Below are positions 38,516 through 47,816 of a stretch of 64,000 bases of DNA, in pieces. The DNA lies in NCBI RefSeq assembly GCF_019970045.1, contig NZ_JAHXYI010000005.1:372001-436000 (forward strand), written 5' to 3'. How positions within the stretch are numbered: the stretch's first letter is position 1; each line of letters opens with the position of its first letter. The DNA is from Chryseobacterium sp. GVT01B. GTDB taxonomy: Bacteria; Bacteroidota; Bacteroidia; Flavobacteriales; Weeksellaceae. The position numbers and the translations under genes were made by a program. The notes beneath the pieces are model-generated. The model was not told where the DNA came from and did not search any database. It saw nothing but the letters and a program-made list of their open reading frames with translations.

Positions 38516-38523
38516 GAGCTGCC

Positions 38524-39993
38524 ATGAATAAAAATTATGTTTTTTCTTTACTTGGGCTCTTCATATTTGCCTTTGGAAGCGCTCAGAATTATAAGAAGCC
38601 TTTGGTTTCCGCCATCAAAGAATCTGATCTACGCAACGATATGTACCAGCTTGCTGCAGACCAGTTCTGGGGACGTGAAGCCGGAACGCTGGATGAATTG
38701 AAAGTTTCTATGTGGCTGGCAGACAAAGCCAAAGAAACAGGAATGAAACCCGCCGGAGATAACGGAACTTTTTTCCAGTTTTTTGATATGTACAGACATC
38801 AGGTTATTCCTCAAAGCAGCCTAAAAATTGGAGATACCAGTCTGAAACTATGGAAAGATTTTCTTGTGGCTGAACCCGTAAATGCTACTGTAGATGCAGA
38901 AATAGTGTATGCCGGAAACGCAGAGCCAGAAGATCTTGCCAAACTGAATATCAAAGGAAAAGTTCTTGCCGTAAATGCTTCTGACAAAAATATCTCAAAA
39001 GATATGACCCTTTTTGTAAGAAGGTATCCCGGATTTGTAAGAAATAAATATTACGATAAAGCTTTTCAACTGGGAGCAAAAGCCATTATTTTCATTACCG
39101 ATGATACCTCTGAAAAAAGCTGGATAGAAGTACTGCCTCAAATGACAAGAGGAAGCTATGGTGTAGAAGGATTAAGAGAAAAAATCACGAATAATATTCC
39201 TGTTTTATGGATTAAAAGAGAAAATGCAGGCTGGGTAAAAAACAATCCTAAAACGTCTCTGAACCTGATCACTGAATCCTATAAATATCCATCTGTTAAT
39301 ATTATTGGGAAAATAGAGGGTACAGATCCGGTTCTTAAAAATGAATATGTTTTGCTGAGCGGACATCAGGATCATGACGGGATCAGACATCCTGTAAAGA
39401 ACGACACGATCTACAACGGTGCTGATGATAATGCAAGTACCTGTGTTGCGATGTTGGCAATGGCCAGAGCTTACAAAAAACAGCCGGGAAAAAGAAGCAT
39501 TCTTTTCGTTTTCCATGGGGCTGAAGAAAGAGGTTTGCTGGGTTCAAGATGGCATGCAGCCCATCCTGTAGTTCCGAAAGAGAAAATTGTAGCCGTTCTG
39601 AACGGTGATATGATCGGAAGAAATGACAATAATGAAGCTGCTTTATTGGGAGGAAATGCTCCTCATAAAAATTCTGAAGAGCTCGTAAAAATGGCTGAAG
39701 ACGCCAATAATGAAAGTACAAAATTCAAATATCTGAAAGATTGGGATTCTCCAAGCCATGCAGAGTATTTCTACTTCAGAAGTGACCATCTTCCATATGC
39801 GAAAATTGGAATCCCTTCGATATTCTTCACCAGTGTACTGCACGATCAATATCATACACCACAGGATGAATCTGAAAATATCAATTACAAAAAGCTGTAT
39901 AAAATGACGGAATGGATGTATAGAACATCCTGGAAAGTGGCTAATGAAACTGAGCGTCCGAAAGTAATTTCAAATTTTTCGCTTGAAAGATAA
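38524..39993 (+). CDS. Secreted M28 family zinc peptidase
   Basis: 489 residues. It has a signal peptide (ends near GSAQ), a PA-like insert around residues 110-250, and the M28 catalytic domain with the metal ligands in order: His in SGHQDHDG, Asp in NGADDNAS, Glu pair in HGAEERGLLGS, Asp in NGDMIGRND and His in HDQYHTPQD. These co-catalytic zinc enzymes are aminopeptidases or similar exopeptidases, here exported. Likely cotranscribed with the small gene just upstream. Confidence 0.92.
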   Translation: MNKNYVFSLLGLFIFAFGSAQNYKKPLVSAIKESDLRNDMYQLAADQFWGREAGTLDELKVSMWLADKAKETGMKPAGDNGTFFQFFDMYRHQVIPQSSLKIGDTSLKLWKDFLVAEPVNATVDAEIVYAGNAEPEDLAKLNIKGKVLAVNASDKNISKDMTLFVRRYPGFVRNKYYDKAFQLGAKAIIFITDDTSEKSWIEVLPQMTRGSYGVEGLREKITNNIPVLWIKRENAGWVKNNPKTSLNLITESYKYPSVNIIGKIEGTDPVLKNEYVLLSGHQDHDGIRHPVKNDTIYNGADDNASTCVAMLAMARAYKKQPGKRSILFVFHGAEERGLLGSRWHAAHPVVPKEKIVAVLNGDMIGRNDNNEAALLGGNAPHKNSEELVKMAEDANNESTKFKYLKDWDSPSHAEYFYFRSDHLPYAKIGIPSIFFTSVLHDQYHTPQDESENINYKKLYKMTEWMYRTSWKVANETERPKVISNFSLER

Positions 39994-40015
39994 CTTGTAA
40001 GGAAAAAGAATTGAA

Positions 40016-40116
40016 CCATTAAGAAGAGTTTAGAATTTAAGGAAAGTTAAGATTCAAATAAATTTGAATGAAGCATTCCGCTTAACTATTCTTAAAAACT
40101 TAATCATCCTTAATGG
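40016..40116. repeat. 100-bp palindromic repeat, copy 1
   Basis: Begins CCATTAAG and ends CTTAATGG (inverted 8-mers). Inner inverted pairs are AGTTAAG / CTTAACT and ATTCAAAT / ATTTGAAT. It is about 80% identical to copy 2 at 40260-40359, and the last 27 bases are identical. Confidence 0.85.
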
Positions 40117-40156
40117 CTCAAAAAAATATTTTTATTTAATCATTATTGTCGAAAAA

Positions 40157-40187
40157 TAAAGAGCTTCACAGATTGTGAAGCTCTTTT
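40157..40187. terminator. Bidirectional terminator between the M28 gene and the ilv operon
   Basis: Perfect 13-bp arms AAAGAGCTTCACA / TGTGAAGCTCTTT with a GAT loop and A/T runs on both sides. It probably ends both the M28 transcript and the ilv operon. Confidence 0.9.
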
Positions 40188-40259
40188 CATCATTGTGTTT
40201 TTAGAATCTGTTTTTAAAACGAAATAATTTAATATTGGATATGATTATATGATTTGGAG

Positions 40260-40359
40260 CCATTAAGATAAATTCAGGATTTAAGGAAAGCTAAGATTCA
40301 ACCCTGTTGAATGAAGCTTTCTGCTTAATTATTCTTAAAAACTTAATCATCCTTAATGG
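40260..40359. repeat. 100-bp palindromic repeat, copy 2
   Basis: Same orientation and ends as copy 1 (CCATTAAG to CTTAATGG). The central hairpin ATTCAA / TTGAAT is kept although the loop differs. It lies 11 bases beyond the ilvA stop on the minus strand, so it is in the 3' untranslated part of the ilv transcript. Confidence 0.85.
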
Positions 40360-40370
40360 TTTAAAAAATT

Positions 40371-41633
40371 TTAAATAAGCAAATTCATCAGAGAAGGATC
40401 ATTGTTCAGATAGTTGACAAAGAAATCATATTGTTTCATCTTATCGATCAAAGGAGTGAAATCTTTATTTTGCTTCAAAGCAATTCCTACGACTGCAATA
40501 CCTTTTTCTTTTGAGTTCTTTTGGGTGTATTCAAAGTAGGTAATATCATCATCAGGGCCTAAAACATCCATCACAAAAGCCTTCAATGCTCCCGGACGCT
40601 GTGGAAATCTGACCAGGAAATAATGTTTTAACCCTGCATGAAGCAATGCCTTTTCCTTGATTTCTTCCATACGGGTAATGTCATTATTGCTTCCGCTGAT
40701 AATACAAACGACATTTTTCCCTTTTATCTCTTCTTTATACCTATCTAAAGCTGCCACTGAAAGCGCTCCCGCGGGTTCTACCACGATAGCATCTTTATTA
40801 TACAGTGATAATATGGTTTCACAGACAAGTCCTTCATCTACTGTAGCCATATCGTACAGGATATTTTTACAGCGTTCGAAAGTGAGGTCTCCTACTTGCT
40901 GTACCGCTGCTCCATCTACAAAACGGCTTATCTTTTCAAGAAGAACAGGTTTTCCTTTTTCAAGGGCTTTTTTCATGCTTGCTGCTGCGGAGGGCTCTAC
41001 ACCAATAATTTTTGTTTGCGGGGACAAATGCTGAAATACCGTACAGACTCCTGCTGCCAGCCCACCACCACCTATCGGAACAAAAAGGTAATCTACCATA
41101 CCTTCTGACTGTTCCAGAATTTCGAGTGCCATTGTCGCCTGCCCTTCAATAATAGCAGGATCATCAAATGGATGAATAAATACACTGTTATGATCTTCGC
41201 AAAACCTCATCGCTGCATCTTTCGCCGCATCAAAAGTATCTCCGAAAAGGATAACATCTATGTATTCTCCTCCGAACATCTTTACCTGTTCAAGCTTTTG
41301 TCCGGGTGTTGGTAAAGGCATGAAAATAGTTCCTTTTACCTTCATGGTCTGACATGCAAAAGCAACGCCCTGCGCATGATTTCCGGCACTGGCACACACC
41401 ACTCCTTTTGAGAGTTCTTCCTTTGACATCGTTGCCATCTTATTGTACGCTCCTCTGATTTTATAGGATCTTACCCTTTGAAGGTCTTCTCTTTTGAAAC
41501 AGATATTCGCGTCATAAATGGCTGACAGATTGTTATTGACAGCCAAAGGCGTTTTTACCACTACATTTTTTAATCGTTCCTCCGCTTTATAGACATTCTC
41601 TAAAACGGAGGAACTTATTCCCTCTTTCATCAT
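40371..41633 (-). CDS. ilvA: Threonine dehydratase (threonine ammonia-lyase)
   Basis: 420 residues. PLP-dependent fold II: the Schiff-base Lys is in SYKIRGAY (52-59), the phosphate loop is GGGGLAAG and the C-terminal pyridine contact SGSNND. A short ACT-like regulatory domain follows (about 335-420), as in the single-ACT IlvA group. It makes 2-oxobutanoate from threonine, the first committed step to isoleucine. Last gene of ilvEDBNCA, 12 bases after ilvC. Confidence 0.94.
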   Translation of the reverse strand: MMKEGISSSVLENVYKAEERLKNVVVKTPLAVNNNLSAIYDANICFKREDLQRVRSYKIRGAYNKMATMSKEELSKGVVCASAGNHAQGVAFACQTMKVKGTIFMPLPTPGQKLEQVKMFGGEYIDVILFGDTFDAAKDAAMRFCEDHNSVFIHPFDDPAIIEGQATMALEILEQSEGMVDYLFVPIGGGGLAAGVCTVFQHLSPQTKIIGVEPSAAASMKKALEKGKPVLLEKISRFVDGAAVQQVGDLTFERCKNILYDMATVDEGLVCETILSLYNKDAIVVEPAGALSVAALDRYKEEIKGKNVVCIISGSNNDITRMEEIKEKALLHAGLKHYFLVRFPQRPGALKAFVMDVLGPDDDITYFEYTQKNSKEKGIAVVGIALKQNKDFTPLIDKMKQYDFFVNYLNNDPSLMNLLI

Positions 41634-41645
41634 CTTGTATAAGTA

Positions 41646-42692
41646 TTAATTGTTTTCGGGTCTCAGGCTTCGTACGGTCTTGCCGGCCTTCCACATTTCG
41701 CTTTCTCTTAACTCGGTAAGTTCAACTTCCAGTTTCTCACGATAATCAGGCTTGCTGTTACTGTCGATCGAGCGCTGCGCTTCATTTCCTTTGGCAACGT
41801 TATCATACAACTCTTCAAACAGAGGAGAAGTGGCATCTCTGAAACGCTTCCACCAATCCAAAGCTCCTCTCTGAGCGGTTGTGCTGCAGTTGGCATACAT
41901 CCAGTCCATCCCGTTTTCTGCTACCAATGGCATTAATGACTGGGTAAGTTCTTCTACGGTTTCATTAAAGGCTTCGGAAGGACTGTGTCCGTTTTTTCTC
42001 AATACATCATACTGAGCGGCAAATATTCCCTGTACAGCTCCCATCAATGTTCCTCGCTCTCCGGCAAGATCGCTGTAAACTTCTTTTTTAAAATCGGTTT
42101 CAAAAAGATATCCGCTTCCTATTGCAATCCCCAATGCAGTTACTCTTTCTCTTGCTTTTCCTGTTGCATCCTGATACACGGCAAAACTGCTGTTCAGACC
42201 TCTGTCCTGCAGAAACATTCTTCTCAGTGACGTTCCTGAACCTTTTGGTGCTACCAGAAATACATCTACATCGGCTGGAGGAACAATTCCTGTACGTTCG
42301 CTAAAGGTGATTCCGAAACCATGAGAAAAATACAGCGCTTTTCCCGGAGTAAGATGTTGTTTTACTTTTGGCCAGTATTCAATCTGTGCGGCATCGCTCA
42401 GAAGGTAGCAGATAATAGTTCCTTTTTCTAAAGCTTCTTCGATTTCAAATAAAGTTTCTCCGGGAGCAAATCCGTCTGCGATTGCTTTATCCCATGATTT
42501 GGAGTTTTTTCTCTGTCCTACAATGACATTAACTCCGTTATCTTTCTGATTCAAAGCCTGTCCGGGTCCCTGTACTCCGTATCCAATTACTGCTACGACT
42601 TCATTTTTTAATACTTCCTGAGCTTTTTCCAACGGAAATTCATTTCTCGTTACTACGTTCTCTTCTACTCCTCCAAAATTCAATTTTGCCAT
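41646..42692 (-). CDS. ilvC: Ketol-acid reductoisomerase
   Basis: 348 residues, close to the short class I form (about 330). The Rossmann motif is VIGYGVQGPGQA (36-47). The conserved second-domain metal and substrate motifs are SDLAGERGTLMGAVQG and the C-terminal MDWMYANCSTTAQRGALDWW. It converts acetolactate or acetohydroxybutyrate to the dihydroxy acid using NADPH and Mg2+. In the operon it follows the acetolactate synthase genes, as the pathway order requires. Confidence 0.95.
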   Translation of the reverse strand: MAKLNFGGVEENVVTRNEFPLEKAQEVLKNEVVAVIGYGVQGPGQALNQKDNGVNVIVGQRKNSKSWDKAIADGFAPGETLFEIEEALEKGTIICYLLSDAAQIEYWPKVKQHLTPGKALYFSHGFGITFSERTGIVPPADVDVFLVAPKGSGTSLRRMFLQDRGLNSSFAVYQDATGKARERVTALGIAIGSGYLFETDFKKEVYSDLAGERGTLMGAVQGIFAAQYDVLRKNGHSPSEAFNETVEELTQSLMPLVAENGMDWMYANCSTTAQRGALDWWKRFRDATSPLFEELYDNVAKGNEAQRSIDSNSKPDYREKLEVELTELRESEMWKAGKTVRSLRPENN

Positions 42693-42737
42693 TTTTTTGA
42701 TTTTATTTGTTATTGATTATGATGTTTACTTTTTATT

Positions 42738-43019
42738 CTAACTTGCGTATTCTATTGCCGTCAGATAAGGGGTTCTGTGATAATGTACTTCCAGAACATC
42801 TATCTGCTTTTCCATTTGTCTGCTGATTTTCTGAACGGAATCTTCCGTTTCTCTGATCACAATGACAAACTTTTTAACTTTTTCTATTTCTGAAGGACCT
42901 ACATTAAAGGTTACCATAGAAATTCTTCTTCTTGAAAAAATAGCATTAATTCTTCCGATCAATCCTAAATAATCTTCTGTATACGCTGTAATGGTATATT
43001 CTTTATGATCTGTTTTCAT
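42738..43019 (-). CDS. ilvN: Acetolactate synthase small (regulatory) subunit
   Basis: 93 residues, a single ACT domain (YTITAYTEDYLGLIGRINAIFSRRRISM). It is as short as the E. coli IlvN/IlvM and lacks the C-terminal domain of the ~160-residue IlvH type. There is no room for a missing part before ilvC (45 bases). It binds valine or related effectors and stimulates the large subunit. Ten bases after ilvB. Confidence 0.9.
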   Translation of the reverse strand: MKTDHKEYTITAYTEDYLGLIGRINAIFSRRRISMVTFNVGPSEIEKVKKFVIVIRETEDSVQKISRQMEKQIDVLEVHYHRTPYLTAIEYAS

Positions 43020-43029
43020 CTTTTTATTT

Positions 43030-44754
43030 TTAAAATTTATTATTCAGTACAATTTCCGAAACACTTTTCCCCTGAGGAATCATCGGAAATACATTGTGCT
43101 CTTTTCCGGTCATAACTTCAAGAAGGAAAGATCCTTTGTGATCCAGCATTTCCCGAATCGCCCATTTCAAATCTTCCCTCTCAGAGACTCTGTTTCCGGG
43201 AATATTATATCCTTTTGCCACCTGAACAAAATCAGGACTCTGAATATCCACCGAGGAATATCTTTCTTCATGAAACAATTCCTGCCATTGCCTTACCATT
43301 CCCAGATAGCAGTTATTAAGGATTAGAATTTTAACCTCCGGATGATACTGCATAATGGTTCCCAACTCCTGAATATTCATTTGAGCACCTCCATCTCCCA
43401 TGACAGCAATTACAGGACGTCCAGTCTCTGCATAGGATGCTCCTATTGCGGCAGGAAGACAGAATCCCATGGTTCCCAATCCACCACTTGTTACATTGGT
43501 ACGGGGATTTTTAAATTTAGAATAACGGCATGTCGCCATCTGATGCTGCCCCACATCGGTTACAATTACCGCCTCTCCTTTTGTCATCTCGTTCAGATAG
43601 CGGATAACTTCTCCCATTGTAATTTCTCCTTCTTCAGGAAAAAGTTCTGTATTGATGAGGTTGATACTTTCAATTTCATGACAGCTTTTAAATCTTTCAT
43701 GCCATTCCGGGTATTCTCTTTTTGTAATCCATTTTGTAAGAAACGGAAGTGTATGTTTACAGTTTCCAAGAACCGGAACATCTACTTTTACATTTTTATT
43801 GATCTCTGCCTTATCGATGTCCAGATGAATGATTTTTGCCTGCTTCGCATACTGATCCAATTTTCCTGTTACACGGTCATCGAAGCGCATTCCGACAGCA
43901 ATCAAAACATCACATTCGTTGGTTAAAATATTCGGTCCATAGTTTCCGTGCATTCCTACCATCCCAACGGCTTGTGGATGATCGGTAGGAACAGCACTCA
44001 TTCCCAGCACCGTCCATGCCACCGGAATTCCTGATTTTTCGGCAAATTCTAAAAACTCTTTTTCAGCTTTCCCCAACATAATCCCTTGCCCGGCGATAAT
44101 AAATGGTCTTTCTGCCTCATTGATCAGCTGTGCCGCTTTTTCAATATTTTCAAAACAAGGATCCGGATCTGGTTTATAACTTCTCAATGAATGACATGGA
44201 GAATATCCTTTATAATCAATAGATTGCAGCTGAGCATTTTTAGTAACATCAATCAATACAGGACCTGGACGGCCTGATTTTGCAATGTAAAATGCTTTTG
44301 CCAGTACTTCGGGAAGCTCATTGGCATCGGTAACCTGATAATTCCATTTGGTAACCGGGCTTGTAACATTCATTACATCTATTTCCTGAAAGGCATCGGT
44401 TCCCAGAAGATGTTCAAAAACCTGTCCTGTAATACAAACCAAAGGGGTATTATCCAACAAAGCATCCGCTAATCCCGTAACAAGGTTGGTTGCCCCCGGA
44501 CCGCTTGTTGCCAAAACAACTCCTACTTCTCCAGATACTCTTGCCAGACCTTGTGCCGCATGTACCGCTGCCTGCTCATGACGCACCAGAATATGTTTCA
44601 GCGTTTCCCGATAATCATAAAGGGCATCGTAGATAGGAATAATAGCCCCGCCAGGATATCCGAAAACTGTTTTTACGCCTTCGTTAAGAAATGCTTCCAG
44701 AATGATCCGGCTTCCGCTAAGTTGTATTTCTGTTGATAAATTCAGGTTTTCCAT
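43030..44754 (-). CDS. ilvB: Acetolactate synthase large (catalytic) subunit
   Basis: 574 residues. Thiamine-diphosphate enzyme with the N-terminal Glu motif (VFGYPGGAIIPIYDAL, RHEQAAVHAAQG) and a C-terminal ThDP-Mg site beginning GDGGAQMNIQELGT and ending in NNCYLGMVRQW. It condenses two pyruvates, or pyruvate plus 2-oxobutanoate, to start valine/leucine and isoleucine synthesis. Starts 6 bases after ilvD. Confidence 0.96.
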   Translation of the reverse strand: MENLNLSTEIQLSGSRIILEAFLNEGVKTVFGYPGGAIIPIYDALYDYRETLKHILVRHEQAAVHAAQGLARVSGEVGVVLATSGPGATNLVTGLADALLDNTPLVCITGQVFEHLLGTDAFQEIDVMNVTSPVTKWNYQVTDANELPEVLAKAFYIAKSGRPGPVLIDVTKNAQLQSIDYKGYSPCHSLRSYKPDPDPCFENIEKAAQLINEAERPFIIAGQGIMLGKAEKEFLEFAEKSGIPVAWTVLGMSAVPTDHPQAVGMVGMHGNYGPNILTNECDVLIAVGMRFDDRVTGKLDQYAKQAKIIHLDIDKAEINKNVKVDVPVLGNCKHTLPFLTKWITKREYPEWHERFKSCHEIESINLINTELFPEEGEITMGEVIRYLNEMTKGEAVIVTDVGQHQMATCRYSKFKNPRTNVTSGGLGTMGFCLPAAIGASYAETGRPVIAVMGDGGAQMNIQELGTIMQYHPEVKILILNNCYLGMVRQWQELFHEERYSSVDIQSPDFVQVAKGYNIPGNRVSEREDLKWAIREMLDHKGSFLLEVMTGKEHNVFPMIPQGKSVSEIVLNNKF

Positions 44755-44760
44755 ATACTT

Positions 44761-46455
44761 TTATTGAGTGATTTCGTCCGTTACACAGCCTTCAGCAGCC
44801 GATGATACTGTTAATGCATATTTATAAAGCAGTCCTTTCTGTACTTTAAGAGGTGGTTTTTGCCATCCTTTTTTTCTTCTTTCAATTTCTTCGTCTGAAA
44901 CTTTGAGCTGTATGGTATTGTTTACGGCATCAATTTCAATCAGGTCATCATCGTTTACAAAGGCTATCAGACCTCCTTCGTGAGCTTCCGGAGTGATGTG
45001 TCCCACTACAAAACCATGGGTTCCTCCGCTAAACCTTCCGTCTGTGATTAGGGCAACACTGCTTCCAAGACCAGCCCCAATCAACGCACTTGTAGGTTTC
45101 AGCATTTCCGGCATTCCGGGAGCTCCTTTCGGACCTTCATTCCGGATGACGATGACATCACCATGTTGTACGGTTCCGTCCTGAATTCCTCTGATCAGAT
45201 TTTTTTCACCATCAAATACGCGGGCTTTTCCTACGAAACATTCTCCTTCTTTCCCTGTAATTTTGGCAACACTTCCTTTTTCAGCAAGGTTTCCGTACAG
45301 TATTCTCAGATGTCCGGTAGCTTTTACAGGTTCTGAAAGAGGTTTTATGATTTTCTGTGTATTAAAATCCAGATCAGGAACATTTTCTAAATTCTCAGCT
45401 AATGTCTTTCCGGTTACAGTGAGACAATCACCGTGTAACAGTCCTTCTTTTAAAAGATATTTCATTACCGACGGTATTCCTCCGTGCTCATATAAATCCT
45501 GCATCAGGTATTTTCCGCTTGGTTTAAGGTCCGCCAGAACAGGAGTACAGTCACTCATCTTTTGAAAATCATCTTGATCCAGTGACACCCCAACACTTTT
45601 TGCCATGGCTATAAAATGTAAAACAGCATTGGTACTTCCTCCCAAAATAACAATCATGCGCAGTGCATTTTCAAAAGCTTTTCGGGTCATGATATCGGAA
45701 GGTTTGATATCTTTTTCCAGTAATATTTTCAGATATTTTCCCGCTTCATGACATTCTTCCTTTTTTTCTTTGCTTAAAGCGGGATTAGAAGATGAATACG
45801 GAAGGCTCATTCCTAATGCTTCAATCGCAGAAGCCATTGTATTGGCAGTGTACATGCCTCCACATGCTCCTGCTCCGGGACATGAATTTTTCACAACACC
45901 ATCAAAATCTTCTTCTGTAATTTCTCCTGCAATTTTTTTCCCTAAGGCTTCAAAAGCTGAAACGATATTAAGCTGTTCACCTTTATAACAGCCTGGAGCA
46001 ATTGTTCCTCCGTACACCATGATGGATGGTCTGTCTAATCTTCCCATTGCGATAATGGTTCCCGGCATATTTTTGTCGCATCCTGGTAATGCGATTAATC
46101 CGTCATAATATTGGGCTCCACAGATTGCTTCTATACTGTCGGCAATTACATCACGGCTCACCAGGGAATAACGCATTCCGTCTGTTCCGTTGCTCATTCC
46201 GTCGCTTACGCCAATGGTATTAAATATCAGTCCGGCCAATCCATGCTCCCAAGTTCCTTCTTTTACCATTTTAGCGAGATCGTTGAGGTGCATATTGCAT
46301 GTATTTCCATCGTATCCCATACTGGCAATTCCAACCTGGGCTTTGTGCATATCTTCTTCTTTAAATCCTATCCCGTACAACATTGCTTTGGCTGCGGGCT
46401 GCTCACTGTTTTGTGTGAATGTTTTTGAATATTTATTTAGCATATTATTCTTCAT
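44761..46455 (-). CDS. ilvD: Dihydroxy-acid dehydratase
   Basis: 564 residues. The iron-sulfur cluster Cys ligands are in [18 protein letters not shown] and [16 protein letters not shown]. It dehydrates the dihydroxy acids to 2-oxo acids, the last step before transamination by IlvE. The start is uncertain between MKNNMLNKY and Met5. It follows ilvE after a 167-base spacer that has a possible internal promoter, so some of its expression may bypass the leader. Confidence 0.95.
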   Translation of the reverse strand: MKNNMLNKYSKTFTQNSEQPAAKAMLYGIGFKEEDMHKAQVGIASMGYDGNTCNMHLNDLAKMVKEGTWEHGLAGLIFNTIGVSDGMSNGTDGMRYSLVSRDVIADSIEAICGAQYYDGLIALPGCDKNMPGTIIAMGRLDRPSIMVYGGTIAPGCYKGEQLNIVSAFEALGKKIAGEITEEDFDGVVKNSCPGAGACGGMYTANTMASAIEALGMSLPYSSSNPALSKEKKEECHEAGKYLKILLEKDIKPSDIMTRKAFENALRMIVILGGSTNAVLHFIAMAKSVGVSLDQDDFQKMSDCTPVLADLKPSGKYLMQDLYEHGGIPSVMKYLLKEGLLHGDCLTVTGKTLAENLENVPDLDFNTQKIIKPLSEPVKATGHLRILYGNLAEKGSVAKITGKEGECFVGKARVFDGEKNLIRGIQDGTVQHGDVIVIRNEGPKGAPGMPEMLKPTSALIGAGLGSSVALITDGRFSGGTHGFVVGHITPEAHEGGLIAFVNDDDLIEIDAVNNTIQLKVSDEEIERRKKGWQKPPLKVQKGLLYKYALTVSSAAEGCVTDEITQ

Positions 46456-46506
46456 TTTCTTTTCTTCTCATCTGCTTAAAGCGATTTTTTTTATTTAATT
46501 TTCAGC

Positions 46507-46514
46507 CAAAACTA
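46507..46514 (-). promoter_or_regulatory. Possible internal promoter before ilvD
   Basis: TAGTTTTG on the minus strand fits TAnnTTTG but no -33 TTTG is seen at the right distance. Transcription would start near 46500, outside the attenuators. Confidence 0.3.
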
Positions 46515-46622
46515 CAGCTTGTAATATTTCTTTCATTTCTAACTTTCCTAAAAACTACAATATCCAATCATTAAAAAAACAGATATATTTATTTGATAAT
46601 CAGATATTTAAATTCTAAAAAT

Positions 46623-47495
46623 TTACAATGACAGAACTCTTACCCTTTTCAAATAAGCCTGCTGCACCTTCTCACTTACTGTATCTTCCCAGCTTTTTGT
46701 AAAAGGGACATCATCCAGGGAATCCAATGCCACAATTTCTGCTGCTGTACCACAGAAAAAACCAGCATCTGCACCACGCATTTCTTCAGGTTTGAAAAAG
46801 GATTCTTTAACGGGAATATCAAGCTCTTCACAGATTTCAAAAACCGTTTGTCTTGTAATTCCCGGAAGGATACTTCCTTTGCCCGGAGTAAATAAAGTAC
46901 CGTCTTTTTCGTAGAAAACATTCGCTCCTGAACTTTCTGCAACGTTTCCATTTTCATCTAAAACCAACGCTTCATCATACCCTTTGTCTTTGGCATCCTG
47001 ACAGGCAAGTATTGAGTTTACATAATGTCCTCCTACTTTGGCTTCCACTTTAAATGCCTTCGGATTTGGGCGTTGAAAGGAGGAAGTCATGATTTTCATT
47101 TTATCTGCGAGATAGCCTTTGCTCCATTCCCAGGCCAGAAGTGATAAGTAAGATTTTTGACCTTTTGAAAGTGACATATTGGGTGAACATGTGACCAACG
47201 GACGGATGTAAGCATCAGTGAAACCGTTACGTTCCAGAAGTTCATAGGTAAGTTCTGTAAGTTGCTCGGCAGAATAATCGAAGGGAATATGCATCAATTC
47301 TGCTGATCTTTTCAGTCTTTCGTAATGTTCTTTTGCTTTGAAAATCTGGGTTCCGTTATCTGTGCTGTAGGATTTTATGCCTTCAAAAACAGAGTAACCA
47401 TAGTGAAGAGACTGTCCGTACAGATCCATTCCGGCATCTTTGGCTTTCATAAATTTTCCATCAAAGTAGATAATCGTGTCGTCGTTGTAATACAT
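46623..47495 (-). CDS. ilvE: Branched-chain amino-acid aminotransferase
   Basis: 290 residues from ATG 47495 (MYYNDDTIIYFDGKF). The open frame runs 33 codons upstream into the attenuator hairpin, and that part is rejected. Fold IV PLP enzyme: SLHYGYSVFEGIKSY near the N-terminus, the Lys in the DEALVLDENGNVAESSGANVF region, and GSILPGITRQTVFEI. It transfers amino groups between Glu and the oxo acids of Val, Leu and Ile. First structural gene of the operon, 33 bases after the second terminator of the leader. Confidence 0.93.
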   Translation of the reverse strand: MYYNDDTIIYFDGKFMKAKDAGMDLYGQSLHYGYSVFEGIKSYSTDNGTQIFKAKEHYERLKRSAELMHIPFDYSAEQLTELTYELLERNGFTDAYIRPLVTCSPNMSLSKGQKSYLSLLAWEWSKGYLADKMKIMTSSFQRPNPKAFKVEAKVGGHYVNSILACQDAKDKGYDEALVLDENGNVAESSGANVFYEKDGTLFTPGKGSILPGITRQTVFEICEELDIPVKESFFKPEEMRGADAGFFCGTAAEIVALDSLDDVPFTKSWEDTVSEKVQQAYLKRVRVLSL

Positions 47496-47527
47496 GTTAT
47501 AGAGGTTTAAAAAATTAACAAAAGGGA

Positions 47528-47560
47528 ATAAAAAAAGCCCTCTCACGCTGTGAGAGGGCT
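47528..47560 (-). terminator. Attenuator 2: intrinsic terminator just before ilvE
   Basis: Perfect 11-bp arms AGCCCTCTCAC / GTGAGAGGGCT with a 3-base loop, then T6 on the minus strand. Its 5' arm (TCTCACAG, 47555-47548) is also complementary to CTGTGAGA at the end of leader peptide 2 (47596-47589), 8 bp. That makes mutually exclusive terminator and antiterminator forms. Confidence 0.88.
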
Positions 47561-47590
47561 CAATATATGTACAGTCATACATCTTCCATC

Positions 47591-47647
47591 TCACAGACGC
47601 AAGGGAATAATAATGACGATAATAATTACTGATAATAACTGATACAT
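47591..47647 (-). CDS. Leader peptide 2 of the ilv operon
   Basis: 18 residues, MYQLLSVIIIVIIIPLRL. Six Ile, two Val and four Leu codons: twelve of eighteen are the operon's end products. The stop codon (TGA, 47593-47591) lies within the CTGTGAGA segment that can pair with the terminator arm. A ribosome that finishes the peptide would cover this segment and let the terminator form; a ribosome stalled at Ile/Val codons would leave it free. No recognisable ribosome binding site, as is usual in this phylum. Confidence 0.85.
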   Translation of the reverse strand: MYQLLSVIIIVIIIPLRL

Positions 47648-47671
47648 ATTTTTACTATAAAAAATTAAAAC

Positions 47672-47703
47672 AAAAAAACCGCTTCAATATTTGAAACGGT
47701 TCT
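47672..47703 (-). terminator. Attenuator 1: intrinsic terminator in the ilv leader
   Basis: 11-bp stem AACCGTTTCAA / TTGAAGCGGTT (one T-G wobble), 3-base loop, then T7 on the minus strand. The arm CCGTTTC (47699-47693) is also complementary to GAAACGG within leader peptide 1 (47743-47737). Confidence 0.85.
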
Positions 47704-47728
47704 ATATATAATTTAAATTAAAATCTAT

Positions 47729-47812
47729 CTAAAATGCCGTTTCCTTCCTGCTGTTAATGACAGCAGCAATAATAGAAATGACAATAATATTTTTTTGATT
47801 CGTGAAATTCAT
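47729..47812 (-). CDS. Leader peptide 1 of the ilv operon
   Basis: 27 residues, MNFTNQK followed by NIIVISIIAAVI and NSRKETAF. Six Ile and two Val codons, no Leu. The antiterminator segment GAAACGG lies four codons after the last Ile codon and two codons before the stop. The ATG is only 4 bases after the -7 box, so the mRNA may start at or next to AUG. Confidence 0.8.
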   Translation of the reverse strand: MNFTNQKNIIVISIIAAVINSRKETAF

Positions 47813-47816
47813 ACTG

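Noticed and set aside
46495..46536. 13-codon frame MKEILQAVVLAEN before ilvD as a third leader peptide
   Set aside because: It contains some Leu/Val codons, but no terminator hairpin or alternative pairing follows and a -7 box lies inside it.
47496..47594. 33-codon upstream extension of ilvE
   Set aside because: It runs through the terminator 2 hairpin; the conserved enzyme N-terminus begins at ATG 47495.
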